Shown here piece by piece: positions 35,898 to 44,107 of a DNA stretch of 64,000 nucleotides (its first letter is position 1; each line of letters opens with the position of its first letter). Origin of the DNA: Actinomycetota bacterium. GTDB lineage: Bacteria > Actinomycetota > Thermoleophilia > Gaiellales > Gaiellaceae. The DNA lies in contig VAWW01000055.1 in the NCBI GenBank assembly GCA_005884575.1, positions 1 through 64,000 on the forward strand, in the 5' to 3' direction. Position numbers and translations under genes: made by a program. Under the pieces are notes generated by a model. The model was not told where the DNA came from. It ran no database searches and worked only from the letters and a program-made list of their open reading frames with translations.

Positions 35898-36995
35898 TCA
35901 GCCGGGCAGCCGGATCGGCATCACGAGGTACGTGAAGTCGTCGCTCTCGCCCTGGAGCACGGCCGGCCGGAGCGGGCTGATCAGCTTGAAGCGCACCTCG
36001 TCGCCGGTGACCGACTCGAGCCCGTCGCGGAGAAAGTCCGCGTTGAACCCGATCTCGAGCGGGTCGCCTGTGAAGGGCGCCGGCAGCGACTCCTTCGACT
36101 CGCCGACCTCGTGGGTCCGCGCGGTGACGGTGAGCTCGCCTTCCGCGAAACGAAGCTGGAGCGGTGATGTGCGCTCGATCATCACGGCCGCTCGGCGGAC
36201 GACATCGAGGAGTTCGTTGCGCGGCAGCGCGAGCTCGTGCTCGAAGCTCTCGGGCAGCAGCTGGCGGTAGTTCGGGAACTGGCCGTCGATGCGGCGGGTT
36301 GTCATCGCGATGCCGTCGACCGAGAAGACGACCTGGTTCTCGTGCACCCCCAACTCGACCTCGTCGCCCGACTGCGCGATCCGCGTCAATTCCTGCAGCG
36401 CTCGTGCCGGGATGATCGCCTCGAGCTCGGGCACCTGGCCGCCGAGCTCCGTCTCCTTCACCGACAACCGATAGGAGTCGGTCGCCGCCATGACGAGCTT
36501 GCCGGCCTCGAAGCGGGCAAGGATTCCGGTGAGCACCGGGCGCGACTCGTCGCGCGACGCAGAACGCGCAACCCGGTTGACCGTCTCGAGCAGTGCCTCG
36601 CGGTCGACCGTGAAGGTCGTCACCGCGTCGAGCTCGGGCAGTCGAGGAAAGTCCTCCGCGTTATAGGTGTGCAGTGTGTAGCTCGCCGACCCGGAGGTCA
36701 CGTGCACGACCGACTCCTCGGGCCGGTGCTCGATCTCGACCTCCTCCGAGGGCAGCAGCTTCGCAAGCTCCACGAGCCGCCGGCCGGGAACGACAACTGC
36801 GCCGTCACCCTCGATCTGGGCCGGGACGGTCGTCCGCAGCGAAAGTTCCATGTCCGTTGCCGCGAGCTGGAGGTCGTCGCCGGCGGAGCGGAGCAGGATC
36901 CCCGAGAGGATCTGCACCGTCGCGCGTGTCGAGACCGCGCGCGAGACGACCGCAAGACGCTGGACGAGATCGTCGCGCCGGACGGTGATCTTCAT
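35898..36995 (-). CDS. dnaN: DNA polymerase III sliding clamp (beta subunit)
   Basis: The 365-residue beta clamp, three repeated domains, a standard length. Recognisable regions: MKITVRRDDLVQRLAVVSRAV, LLRSAGDDLQLAATDMELSL, RPVLTGILARFEAGKLVMAATDSYRL (split here at DSYRLS) and the C-terminal YLVMPIRLPG tail. The ATG at 36995 is chosen over one 11 codons upstream because it is the family start. It is 163 bp from dnaA and one base from the CTG of recF. Confidence 0.96.
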   Translation of the reverse strand: MKITVRRDDLVQRLAVVSRAVSTRATVQILSGILLRSAGDDLQLAATDMELSLRTTVPAQIEGDGAVVVPGRRLVELAKLLPSEEVEIEHRPEESVVHVTSGSASYTLHTYNAEDFPRLPELDAVTTFTVDREALLETVNRVARSASRDESRPVLTGILARFEAGKLVMAATDSYRLSVKETELGGQVPELEAIIPARALQELTRIAQSGDEVELGVHENQVVFSVDGIAMTTRRIDGQFPNYRQLLPESFEHELALPRNELLDVVRRAAVMIERTSPLQLRFAEGELTVTARTHEVGESKESLPAPFTGDPLEIGFNADFLRDGLESVTGDEVRFKLISPLRPAVLQGESDDFTYLVMPIRLPG

Positions 36996-37158
36996 CCCTG
37001 TGCCCACTGGTACTTCAGTTTCAATCATTTAAAAGAACCTCGTCGTAGTAATAGGGAGTGTGGACGGCGGGGAAGACGGTGAGCAGCCGCATGGCTGCGG
37101 GCCCCGGGACCTGTATGCGAAGTGGGGACAAGAGCCGGTTCTCAACAGGCCGCTGCCG
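36996..37158. other. dnaA-dnaN intergenic region
   Basis: This 163-bp gap has an A/T-rich patch (37024-37058), one TGTGGA core (37059-37064) that matches the inverse DnaA-box core TCCACA, a near match at about 37120-37130 (GTGGGGACAAG) and a GCAGCC-GCAT-GGCTGC hairpin at about 37084. It could carry the dnaN promoter and secondary DnaA sites. Box density is lower than in the region upstream of dnaA. Confidence 0.5.
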
Positions 37159-38535
37159 CTATCTGACTTGTTTCACGCGCGCCGTCAATTCCTGCACCAG
37201 GTTGTACACGGACCTGTCCTCACGGATCAGGCGCGCGATCTTCGAGGTCGCATGGATGACCGTGGTGTGGTCGCGCCCTCCGAACTCCTTGCCGATCTTC
37301 GGCAGCGAGGAGTCCGTCAGCTCGCGGGAGAGGTACATCGCGACCTGGCGCGGATAGACGATGTTCTGGGAGCGCTTGTCGCCGCAGAGCTCCTCGAGCG
37401 TCAGGTTGAAACGCTCGGCGACGAGATCCTGGATCCGCTTGATCGAGACCGCCGCGGCCTCGCCCTGCGGGAAGACGTCCTTGAGCACGTCCTGGGAGAG
37501 GTCGACGGTCATCGCGCGCCCGGTCAGCGACGAGAACGCGACGACCCGGGTCAGCGCACCCTCGAGCTCGCGGATGTTCGTCGAGACGCGGCCCGCGATG
37601 AACGTCAGCACCTGCGGGTCGGAGACGTGGATCCCGTCGGTCTTCACCTTCTTGCGCAGGATCGCGATCCGCGTCTCCAGATCGGGCGGCTGGATGTCGG
37701 TGATCAGCCCCCACTCGAAGCGCGAACGCAGCCGCTCCTCGAGCGTCGCGATCTCGCGCGGCGGGCGGTCGCTCGACATGCAGATCTGCGAGCCGGCCTC
37801 GTAGAGCGAGTTGAACGTATGGAAGAACTCCTCCTGGATCCGCTCCTTGTGCTCGAAGAACTGCACATCGTCGATCAGCAGGACGTCGTAGGTGCGGTAC
37901 CGCTGCTTGAAGCCCTCGATCCGCTTGTCGCGCAGCGAGTTGATGAAGTCGTTCATGAACGTCTCGCTCGTGACGTACTTGACCGAGAGCTCGCTGGAGT
38001 GCTCGCCGACGTACTGCGCGACCGCCTGCAAGAGATGGGTCTTGCCGAGACCCGTCCCCCCGTAGATGAAGAGCGGGTTGTACGCCTGCGCCGGCGCCTC
38101 CGCCACGGCGAGCGCGGCCGCGTGCGCGAAGCGGTTCGAGGAGCCGATCACGAACGAGTCGAAGGTGTACTTCGGGTTCATCCCGCCCGGCTCGGTGCGG
38201 GCGAAACGCGGCGCCTCGCCCACCGGCTGCGGCCCGTCGACGGGCTCTGCACCCGGGGCGGCAGGCTCGAGCTGTTCCTGCACTTGCAGGTGAATTTCCC
38301 GTTCGGCGCCTGTGACGTCGCGCACCGCGGCGCCGATCAGGCCGAGGAAATGACCCTCGATCCATTCGCGGGTGAAGTCGTTCGGAACTCCGAGAACGAA
38401 CGTGTCATCGCTCAGGTTCGATCCGCCGACCTCGCCGAACCAGGTGCGGTAGGTCGTCTCGTTGAGTGCCCCCCTGAGCCGACTCGCCACCTCGCTCCAC
38501 AGGCTCTCAGCAGTCAGCTCGATCGAGTGCTCCAA
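37159..38535 (-). CDS. dnaA: Chromosomal replication initiator DnaA
   Basis: The 458-residue initiator. Domain I is residues 1-85 ([17 protein letters not shown]), domain II is a short linker to about 118, domain III has Walker A GGTGLGKT (159-166) and Walker [10 protein letters not shown] (D222-D223), and domain IV ends with the DNA-binding signature [15 protein letters not shown] (about 424-438). The start is TTG 38535: no ATG or GTG is nearby, and an AAAGGA site lies 13 bases upstream, farther than usual. It reads away from the probable oriC. Confidence 0.96.
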   Translation of the reverse strand: MEHSIELTAESLWSEVASRLRGALNETTYRTWFGEVGGSNLSDDTFVLGVPNDFTREWIEGHFLGLIGAAVRDVTGAEREIHLQVQEQLEPAAPGAEPVDGPQPVGEAPRFARTEPGGMNPKYTFDSFVIGSSNRFAHAAALAVAEAPAQAYNPLFIYGGTGLGKTHLLQAVAQYVGEHSSELSVKYVTSETFMNDFINSLRDKRIEGFKQRYRTYDVLLIDDVQFFEHKERIQEEFFHTFNSLYEAGSQICMSSDRPPREIATLEERLRSRFEWGLITDIQPPDLETRIAILRKKVKTDGIHVSDPQVLTFIAGRVSTNIRELEGALTRVVAFSSLTGRAMTVDLSQDVLKDVFPQGEAAAVSIKRIQDLVAERFNLTLEELCGDKRSQNIVYPRQVAMYLSRELTDSSLPKIGKEFGGRDHTTVIHATSKIARLIREDRSVYNLVQELTARVKQVR

Positions 38536-38796
38536 CGCGGCGCGACGGTCCTTTCAACAGGGTCGGGGAGCGCGAGCATACCAGCGTGTTCTGTGGAAGC
38601 AAAAGACGTGCCTTTGCAGGTGTTTATCGGGTTCCACACCACTCTCCACAACTGTGGAAACGAGGGGTTTTCCACCCCCTTCCGCGCCGTTTGCAGCCTC
38701 TTCTTCTGTGGAGAAACCGGTGGATGAATGCGTTCTCTATACTGGCCTTTTGCCGTCCCCCTTCGGGGGAACTTTCGTCTCTCCCACTGGAATCAC
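38536..38796. other. Probable replication origin oriC (dnaA-rpmH intergenic)
   Basis: In 261 bp there are five exact TCCACA cores, the invariant half of DnaA boxes: 38592-38597 (minus), 38633-38638 (plus), 38645-38650 (plus), 38653-38658 (minus) and 38707-38712 (minus), plus near matches at 38671-38676 and 38718-38723. Outer bases differ from TTATCCACA (for example GTTTCCACA, TTCTCCACA). The region sits at the strand switch between dnaA-gyrA and rpmH-parB. A TATACT box (38738-38743) may be the rpmH -10. A/T-rich stretches at 38600-38630 could unwind. Confidence 0.75.
38645..38658. promoter_or_regulatory. Inverted DnaA-box pair
   Basis: TCCACA-AC-TGTGGA is a perfect inverted repeat with a 2-bp spacer, so two DnaA cores face each other almost in contact. 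It is the centre of the box cluster. Such close opposed pairs are uncommon and might act in origin control or dnaA autoregulation. Confidence 0.6.
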
Positions 38797-38931
38797 GTGA
38801 AGCGGACCTACCAACCAAACGTTCGCCGCCGCAAGCGCAAACACGGTTTTCGTGCGCGCATGGCGACGCGCGCCGGCCGCGCGATCCTGAAGCGTCGCCG
38901 CGCAAAGGGCCGCGCGCGGCTGTCCGCGTAG
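38797..38931 (+). CDS. rpmH: 50S ribosomal protein L34
   Basis: The 44-residue L34 protein, of universal length. It reads [18 protein letters not shown] with the typical [19 protein letters not shown] tail. The GTG at 38797 is the only start that gives the conserved N-terminus; TGGA lies eight bases upstream. It is first in rpmH-rnpA-yidD-yidC-khpB, the standard order to the right of the origin. Confidence 0.96.
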   Translation: MKRTYQPNVRRRKRKHGFRARMATRAGRAILKRRRAKGRARLSA

Positions 38932-38942
38932 GCGCGGCGCCG

Positions 38943-39287
38943 GTGAAGCGCCCGAACCGCCTCTCCCGCTCCCGGGACTTCGATGCCGTCTACCGGCACG
39001 GCCGTTCGGCGTCGACACGCTTCCTCGTTCTCTACTGGTTTCCCCAGGAGGAGCCGGGCGAGCCGCGCTTCGGCTTCTCGGTCCCGCGCACGGTCGGCGA
39101 CTCGGTTGCGCGGAACAAGATCAAGCGACAGCTGCGAGAGGTCTGGCGCGCGCGGCTCGAGTCGGTGCCGCCGGGAAAGGACTATGTGCTGATCGTGCGG
39201 CCGGGCCTGCCCGAGGCGATCGAGTCCAACGGCTTCGATTGGCTGGGCGAGCGCGTGGACGAAGTGCTCGGCAAGGCGACCGCGTGA
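38943..39287 (+). CDS. rnpA: Ribonuclease P protein component
   Basis: A 114-residue basic protein that aids the RNase P RNA in 5' tRNA maturation. It begins KRPNRLSRSRDFDAVYRHG and has the RNR-type motif VARNKIKRQLREVWR. The GTG start at 38943 is 11 bp after rpmH. Its stop overlaps the yidD GTG (GTGA). The length is slightly under the usual 115-125. Confidence 0.95.
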   Translation: MKRPNRLSRSRDFDAVYRHGRSASTRFLVLYWFPQEEPGEPRFGFSVPRTVGDSVARNKIKRQLREVWRARLESVPPGKDYVLIVRPGLPEAIESNGFDWLGERVDEVLGKATA

Positions 39288-39589
39288 CTGGAACCCGCGC
39301 AGACTCCGCGCTTCGCGCTCCGCTGCACGTTGCGGAAGACGCGGCGGACGGAGCGTTCTTCGGTCGCTTGCGCCGCGCGCCCGCGGGCTTCGGCATCGGA
39401 CTCGTCTGGCTCTACCGGGCGACGCTCGGCGCGCTGTTCCCGACGACGTGCAAGTACCACCCGTCCTGCTCGCAGTACGCGATCGACGCGTTGCGCGAGA
39501 AGGGCTTCGTCCGCGGCTCGCTTCTCGCCGCATGGCGACTGCTCCGCTGCAACCCGTGGAGCCACGGAGGCTTCGACCCGGTCCGATGA
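39284..39589 (+). CDS. yidD: Membrane protein insertion efficiency factor YidD
   Basis: A 101-residue YidD protein with the core TTCKYHPSCSQYAIDAL and LLRCNPWSHGGFDPVR, holding the conserved cysteines. A ~25-residue N-terminal extension (residues 1-30) precedes the domain, whereas most YidD proteins start close to it. The GTG at 39284 is in a GTGA overlap with rnpA, and the stop overlaps yidC (ATGA). It assists YidC in membrane insertion. Confidence 0.93.
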   Translation: MTGTRADSALRAPLHVAEDAADGAFFGRLRRAPAGFGIGLVWLYRATLGALFPTTCKYHPSCSQYAIDALREKGFVRGSLLAAWRLLRCNPWSHGGFDPVR

Positions 39590-40440
39590 TCCTGCTCGTC
39601 GCGAGCATCCTCACTCCGCTCGAACACGCGCTCAAGCACGTCCTCTTCTGGCTGCACGACACGCTCAACCTGCCCTGGGCATGGTCGATCGTCGCCCTGA
39701 CGGTGATCGTCCGGATGATCCTCGTCCCGCTGACCGTCCGGCAGATCCACTCGATGCAAAGCCTCCAGCGACACGCGCCGGAGATGAAGGCGATCCAGCA
39801 GAAGTACAAGCACGACAAGCAGAAGCAGAACGAAGAGCTGATGAAGTTCTACAAGGAGAACAAGATCAACCCGGCGGCGTCGTGTCTGCCGATGCTGGCG
39901 CAGTTCCCCGTCTTCATCGCGCTCTACTACGTGCTGCGGAACTTCGCGAAGCATCCGCCGCTCGGCGATCTCTCGTGGCTGCACTTCATCCCCTCGATCG
40001 CGGACAAGACGACGGCGCACTGGGGCGGCTACGTGCTGCTCGTCGTCTACGTGCTCAGCCAGATGGCCTCGACGCTGTACATGTCGGCGACGATCGACAA
40101 GACACAGCGGATCCTCTTCATGATCATGCCGCTCGTCTTCGTGTTCGTCGTTGCGCGGTTCCCGACGGGCCTCGTCCTCTACTGGATGACGACGAACCTG
40201 TGGACGGTCGGGCAAGGGCTGGTCACTCGCCGACTCGTGCCCAAGACCGCGGCGCCGGAGGGCGGACTCCTCGGAGCCTGGCGGCAGGCTCGCGGTGAGA
40301 GCCCGGGCGGAGGCGGCAGCGGCGGCAACGGGGCCAAGCGGAAGCCGCCTGCCCCGAAGCCGGCCGCGCCGCAGGCCGCGAAGCCGAAGCCGCCGGCGCA
40401 GCGTCCCGTCAGGCGGAAGAAGAAAAAGGCGCGGAAGTAG
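39586..40440 (+). CDS. yidC: Membrane insertase YidC
   Basis: A 284-residue YidC/Oxa1 insertase of the short Gram-positive type, without the large periplasmic domain. Hydrophobic segments: residues 2-20, 26-50, about 105-120, 145-165 and 175-205, with the cytoplasmic coiled hairpin HAPEMKAIQQKYKHDKQK between the second and third. The C-terminal 55 residues are Gly/Pro/Lys-rich and end KKKKARK, a tail that can contact ribosomes. ATG 39586 overlaps the yidD stop. Confidence 0.95.
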   Translation: MILLVASILTPLEHALKHVLFWLHDTLNLPWAWSIVALTVIVRMILVPLTVRQIHSMQSLQRHAPEMKAIQQKYKHDKQKQNEELMKFYKENKINPAASCLPMLAQFPVFIALYYVLRNFAKHPPLGDLSWLHFIPSIADKTTAHWGGYVLLVVYVLSQMASTLYMSATIDKTQRILFMIMPLVFVFVVARFPTGLVLYWMTTNLWTVGQGLVTRRLVPKTAAPEGGLLGAWRQARGESPGGGGSGGNGAKRKPPAPKPAAPQAAKPKPPAQRPVRRKKKKARK

Positions 40441-40442
40441 CG

Positions 40443-41144
40443 ATGGAGGTCTCGGGCGAGCTCGTCGTCGAGGCGACCGGCGAGACTGTCGGCGAGGCGA
40501 AGTGGGCCGCGCTGCGGGAGCTCGAGCGGATGGCGCCCGGGCTGGACAAGGCGGCGGTTCGGTTCGAGGTGCTCTCCGAGGGAGAGCGCGGGCTGCTGGG
40601 CGTCGGCTATGCGCCGGCGCGCGTGATCGCGCAGCTGCCGGCCGAAGCCGTCCGCGAGCCGCGTCCGCCGGCCGCGCCGCGCGAGGGCGAGAGCGAGCTC
40701 GCCGCCGATGCCCGGGGTCTCGTGGAACGGATCGCCGCGGCGATCGGCGTCCAGTGCCGTGTCGATGCGCACGAGGACGACGAGACGGTGACGGCCACCG
40801 CGAGCGGCCACGACCTCGGGATGCTGATCGGCCGCCACGGTCAGACGATCGACGCCGTCCAGTACCTGCTCAACGCGATCGTCTACCGCACGTACGGCGA
40901 TGCGCGGAAGGAGGTCGTCGTGGACGCGGCCGGCTACCGCGAGCGCCGGCGCGAGACGCTCGAGTCGCTTGCCGTTCGAAGCGCGGAGCGCGCGCTGCAG
41001 GAGCTCGACCGGGTCGAGCTCGAGCCGATGACCGCCGCGGAGCGCAAGGTCGTCCACGTGCGCCTGAAGGACTACGAGGGCGTCGAGACGGCCTCCGAGG
41101 GGACCGAGCCGAATCGATACGTCGTCGTCTTACCCGCTCGATGA
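40443..41144 (+). CDS. khpB: RNA-binding protein KhpB (Jag: Jag-N, KH, R3H)
   Basis: A 233-residue RNA-binding protein. The Jag-N domain (residues 1-60) ends LGVGYAPARV, a KH domain (about 85-165) has IGRHGQTIDAVQYL, and an R3H domain (about 170-233) has AERKVVHVRLKDYEGVET. It is thought to act with KhpA in post-transcriptional control of envelope genes. The ATG is 2 bp after the yidC stop. This position right after yidC is conserved. Confidence 0.93.
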   Translation: MEVSGELVVEATGETVGEAKWAALRELERMAPGLDKAAVRFEVLSEGERGLLGVGYAPARVIAQLPAEAVREPRPPAAPREGESELAADARGLVERIAAAIGVQCRVDAHEDDETVTATASGHDLGMLIGRHGQTIDAVQYLLNAIVYRTYGDARKEVVVDAAGYRERRRETLESLAVRSAERALQELDRVELEPMTAAERKVVHVRLKDYEGVETASEGTEPNRYVVVLPAR

Positions 41145-41166
41145 CTGGCTCCGCGCGGTCGTCGCG

Positions 41167-41703
41167 GTGCCTGGCCTGACGGCGCTCGACCTCGACGAGG
41201 CACGCCAGGTGCTGCTGGACGACTCGCTGCGCGCGGTCACGGTCCTGCGCGAGTTCGCAGGGCCAATCGTGGACGTCGGCTCGGGCGGCGGCGCACCCGG
41301 GATCCCGCTGGCGGTGTCCCTGCCGGATCGCAAGGTGACGCTGCTCGAGGCGGAGCGGCGCAAGTGCGAGTTCCTCGAGCGGTGGGCGCCGTCGAACGCG
41401 CGGGTCGTCTGGGGCCGGGCCGAGGAGCAGGAGACAGACGTCTACGGAGTGGCCGTCGCAAAAGCGCTCGCGCAGCCGCCTGTGGCTGCCGAGTGGTGCC
41501 TGCCGCTCGTGCGGCCCGGCGGTGCGGCTGTCCTCTTTCTCGGGCCCAGCGCCGACATCCAGGCCGTCGCGCGCGTGAGCGAGCAGCTCGGCGGCGGCGC
41601 ACCGCAGGAACGAGACGGCCTGCTCGTCCTCCCGAAGCTCGGGCCGACGCCGCGCGGGTTTCCCCGTCGCCCCGGCGTCGCGAGGAAGCGACCCCTCGCA
41701 TGA
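41167..41703 (+). CDS. rsmG: 16S rRNA (guanine527-N7) methyltransferase
   Basis: A SAM-dependent methyltransferase of RsmG type: VDVGSGGGAPGIPLAV is the SAM loop and LLEAERRKCEFL the following acidic turn. From GTG 41167 the protein is 178 residues, short for RsmG (usually 200-240). The in-frame codons upstream (from about 41131) read YPLDDWLRAVVAVPGLTAL, which looks like the family N-terminus, but no ATG, GTG or TTG precedes them. The true start may be a rare codon inside the khpB end. The product targets G527 of 16S rRNA. Confidence 0.85.
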   Translation: MPGLTALDLDEARQVLLDDSLRAVTVLREFAGPIVDVGSGGGAPGIPLAVSLPDRKVTLLEAERRKCEFLERWAPSNARVVWGRAEEQETDVYGVAVAKALAQPPVAAEWCLPLVRPGGAAVLFLGPSADIQAVARVSEQLGGGAPQERDGLLVLPKLGPTPRGFPRRPGVARKRPLA

Positions 41704-41742
41704 AGGAGTAGCGCTCGCGAACTGTCCGGGCGCGTCGCCACA

Positions 41743-42507
41743 ATGGGCAGCGTGCCCGGACGGATCTACGCGCTCGCGAACCAGAAGGGCGGCGTCGGCA
41801 AGACGACGACTGCGATCAACCTCGCGGCCTGTCTCGCCGAGGCCGGCTCGCCGTCGCTCGTCGTCGATCTCGACCCGCAGGCGAACGCGACCTCCGGGCT
41901 CGGAGAGCGCGCGAACGGCACCTCGAGCTATGACCTCCTCGACGGCGTTCCGCTTCCCGATCTCGCGAAGCCGACGCGGTTTGCGAACCTCGATCTCGTT
42001 CCGGCGAAGAAGGATCTCGCCGGCGCGGTCGTCGAGCTCTCGCGCCGGGCGGACGGTGAGCGCTACCTCGCCGAGGCGCTCTCGACCGGCACCGAGCGCT
42101 ACGACTTCGTCTTCCTCGACTGCCCGCCGTCGCTGGGGCCGTTGACGGTGAACGCGCTCGCCGCGGCCGACCGGGTGCTCGTCCCGGTGCAGGCCGAGTA
42201 CTACGCCCTCGAGGGCCTGAGTCAGCTCGTCGAGTCGGTGGAGCTGATCCGCCGGCGGTTGAATCCGCGTCTCGGCATCGGCGGAGTTCTGCTGACGATG
42301 GTGGACGCGCGGACGAAGCTCGCCTCCGACGTCGAGGCGGAGGTGCGGCGGCACTTCGGCGACCTAGTCTTCAAGCAGTCCGTGCCGCGGTCGGTGCGGC
42401 TGGCCGAGGCGCCGAGCCACGGGCTGCCGGCGATCGCGTACGACCGTCGTTCGGCCGGCGCAGACGCGTACTGGAAGGTGGCGATGGAGCTTGTCGAGCG
42501 CGCCTAG
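41743..42507 (+). CDS. parA: Chromosome partitioning ATPase ParA (Soj)
   Basis: A 254-residue Walker-type ATPase. The deviant Walker A is NQKGGVGKTTTAINL, Walker A' is VVDLDPQANAT, and Walker B is FVFLDCPPSLG. It binds DNA as an ATP dimer and is driven by ParB. ATG 41743 is used; GTG 41752 is possible. It overlaps parB by 17 bp and lies on the right arm of the origin as in most bacteria. Confidence 0.95.
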   Translation: MGSVPGRIYALANQKGGVGKTTTAINLAACLAEAGSPSLVVDLDPQANATSGLGERANGTSSYDLLDGVPLPDLAKPTRFANLDLVPAKKDLAGAVVELSRRADGERYLAEALSTGTERYDFVFLDCPPSLGPLTVNALAAADRVLVPVQAEYYALEGLSQLVESVELIRRRLNPRLGIGGVLLTMVDARTKLASDVEAEVRRHFGDLVFKQSVPRSVRLAEAPSHGLPAIAYDRRSAGADAYWKVAMELVERA

Positions 42508-43336
42508 GAGAGGGCTCGGCCGCGGCCTCGAGGTCCTGATCGGCGGCGCCGAGGCCGCCGGCAAGGAGCTGCTCGAGCTACCAGTCGACGTGATCCATCC
42601 GAACCCGCGCCAGCCGCGGCGCCGCTTCGAGCCCGAGCCGGCCGCCGGGCTGACCGAGTCGGTTCGCTCCCAGGGCGTGATCCAGCCGCTGCTCGTGCGC
42701 CCGCGCGCCGCGGGCGGGTACGAGATCATCGCCGGCGAGCGGCGCTGGCGGGCGGCACGCGAGGCCGGGGTCGCCACGATTCCCGCGGTCATCCGCGAGG
42801 CCGACGACCGTAACGCGCTCCTGCTCGCACTCGTCGAGAACGTCGCGCGCGAGCAGCTCTCGGCGGTGGAGGAGGCGCGTGCGTACGCGGTGCTCTTCGA
42901 CGAGTTCGGCCTGACGCTCGGCGATGTCGCAGAGCGGGTCGGTCGCTCGAAGCCGGCCGTCTCCAACCGGCTGCGCCTGCTCGAGCTCCCCGACGACGTG
43001 CTCGGGATGGTCGATCGCGGCCAGATCACGGAGGGGCACGCGCGTGCGGTGCTCGCCGTGCCGGACCACGAAGGCCGCCGCCGGCTCGCGCGCGAGATCG
43101 TCCAGAAGGGTCTGAGCGTCCGCGCGGCCGAGCAGCGCGCCCGCTGGGCCGGCGCGAAGCAGAAGCCGCGGAAGAAGGGCGCGACGGTCGATCCCGCGCT
43201 CGCCGCACGCGTGCGCGACCGCGTCGAGAAGCTGACCGGCTTCGGCGCGAAGGTCACGGGCAAGCGCGTCGAGATCGCGTTCGCCGACGAGCACGAGCTC
43301 GAGGAGCTTGCCGAGGCGCTCGACCGGCTGCGGTAG
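42491..43336 (+). CDS. parB: Chromosome partitioning protein ParB (Spo0J)
   Basis: A 281-residue ParB. The N-terminal CTPase domain has GERRWRAAREAG and LVENVAREQLSAVEEA; the central HTH (LGDVAERVGRSKPAVSNRLRLL) binds parS; the C-terminus is the dimer domain (GKRVEIAFADEHELEELAEAL). The start is TTG 42491 inside the end of parA. A clear consensus parS was not recognised in the window. A terminator follows about 50 bp downstream. Confidence 0.95.
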   Translation: MSSAPRRGLGRGLEVLIGGAEAAGKELLELPVDVIHPNPRQPRRRFEPEPAAGLTESVRSQGVIQPLLVRPRAAGGYEIIAGERRWRAAREAGVATIPAVIREADDRNALLLALVENVAREQLSAVEEARAYAVLFDEFGLTLGDVAERVGRSKPAVSNRLRLLELPDDVLGMVDRGQITEGHARAVLAVPDHEGRRRLAREIVQKGLSVRAAEQRARWAGAKQKPRKKGATVDPALAARVRDRVEKLTGFGAKVTGKRVEIAFADEHELEELAEALDRLR

Positions 43337-43385
43337 GTACCCTCGAGTCAGATCGCCCTCGCTGGCGGTCGCAGGTCGCTGGAGG

Positions 43386-43413
43386 CCTCGGGATGAGTCC
43401 CGGGGTCTTTTTT
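43386..43413 (+). terminator. Rho-independent terminator after parB
   Basis: CCTCGGGA (43386-43393), loop TGAG, TCCCGGGG (43398-43405) and then TCTTTTTT (43406-43413). The 8-bp stem plus T-run is the only classical intrinsic terminator seen in the window. It ends 25 bp before the response-regulator ATG, so it may serve as an attenuator for that gene as well as the end of parAB. Confidence 0.85.
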
Positions 43414-43438
43414 ATGCCCGAAACGAAGGAGCCCAGAG

Positions 43439-43915
43439 ATGTCAGTACTCGCACCGACGAAAGTCATGACCGTGGAGGACGACCCGATCGTGCGGGCTGA
43501 CCTTCGCGTGATTCTCGAGGACGCCGGCTTCGACGTCTGCGCAGACGCGCGCGACGGTTTCGAGGCGGTCGAGCTCGCCCGACACCACCGGCCCGATCTG
43601 ATCCTGCTCGACCTCGTCCTTCCGAGCCTCGACGGCATCGAGGCCACCCGCCGCATTCTGGGCGAGCGGGACGTGCCGATCGTCGCGCTCACCGGCCACG
43701 CGAACGGACCACTGCTCGACCTCGCGCTCGAGGCCGGAGCCACGGCAACCGTTACCAAGCCGTTCGGCGAACGGCAGCTCGTCGGGACGATCCGCGGCGT
43801 CCTCGCCGAGCGCGAAACGGAACAGGATCATCTCCGCTACCTCGTCGAGCGGCTCGTGCGCGAGGGTTGCTCGGAGCGGGAGATCGAACGCGCTGTGAGA
43901 GGCGCGACCTCGTGA
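43439..43915 (+). CDS. Single-domain response regulator
   Basis: A 158-residue protein. Residues about 5-122 are a receiver domain with VEDDPIVRADL (acidic pocket), LILLDLVLPSLDG (phospho-Asp), VALTGHAN (Thr) and TVTKPFGE (Lys). The remaining ~35 residues form a short helical tail (LVERLVREGCSEREIERAV) that may be a reduced HTH. It is not a recognisable ANTAR domain. The AAGGAG ribosome site lies 8 bases before ATG 43439. The cognate kinase is not adjacent. Its stop codon abuts the 3' end of the convergent tRNA gene. Confidence 0.85.
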   Translation: MSVLAPTKVMTVEDDPIVRADLRVILEDAGFDVCADARDGFEAVELARHHRPDLILLDLVLPSLDGIEATRRILGERDVPIVALTGHANGPLLDLALEAGATATVTKPFGERQLVGTIRGVLAERETEQDHLRYLVERLVREGCSEREIERAVRGATS

Positions 43916-43989
43916 TGGGCGATCGTGGATTCGAACCACGGACCTCCGCCTTATCAGAGCGGCGCTCTAACCAACTGAGCTAATCGCCC
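43916..43989 (-). tRNA. tRNA-Ile (anticodon GAT)
   Basis: The 74-nt minus-strand sequence folds as a tRNA: acceptor GGGCGAT pairs with ATCGCCC, the D-arm contains AGCTCAGTTGGTTAGAGC, the anticodon loop is CTGATAA (anticodon GAT) and the T-arm has GGTTCGAATCC. The discriminator base is A and no CCA is encoded. The gene ends exactly at the stop of the convergent response regulator, with no spacer. Confidence 0.96.
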
Positions 43990-44089
43990 GCGCGGCGGCC
44001 CAGTCTAGCCGCTTCGGGCCGCGTGATGAACTCGAGCGTGTCGGCCGTTCGTTTCAGACGTACGGGCAGAGCCCGCGCGTCCTGAAGTC

Positions 44090-44107
44090 GGCACCGCAAG
44101 CGGTGCC
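44090..44107 (-). terminator. Hairpin directly after the small hypothetical gene
   Basis: GGCACCGC / GCGGTGCC form a stem around AA, starting at the base next to the stop codon of the minus-strand gene at 44108. A second short hairpin, CGGGC-AGA-GCCCG, lies about 10 bp farther. No T-run follows. Confidence 0.5.

Noticed and set aside
37168-37178. Half parS site TGTTTCACG at the dnaA 3' end
   Set aside because: The second half does not match (GCGCGC instead of TGAAACA).
38790-38805. parS-like sequence around the rpmH start (CACGTG core)
   Set aside because: Only about 11 of 16 bases match the parS consensus, and the match coincides with the conserved first codons of rpmH.
43439-43915. ANTAR-type antiterminator reading of the response regulator
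   Set aside because: The C-terminal 35 residues lack the ANTAR three-helix pattern, and the leader terminator lacks the paired hexaloop hairpins.
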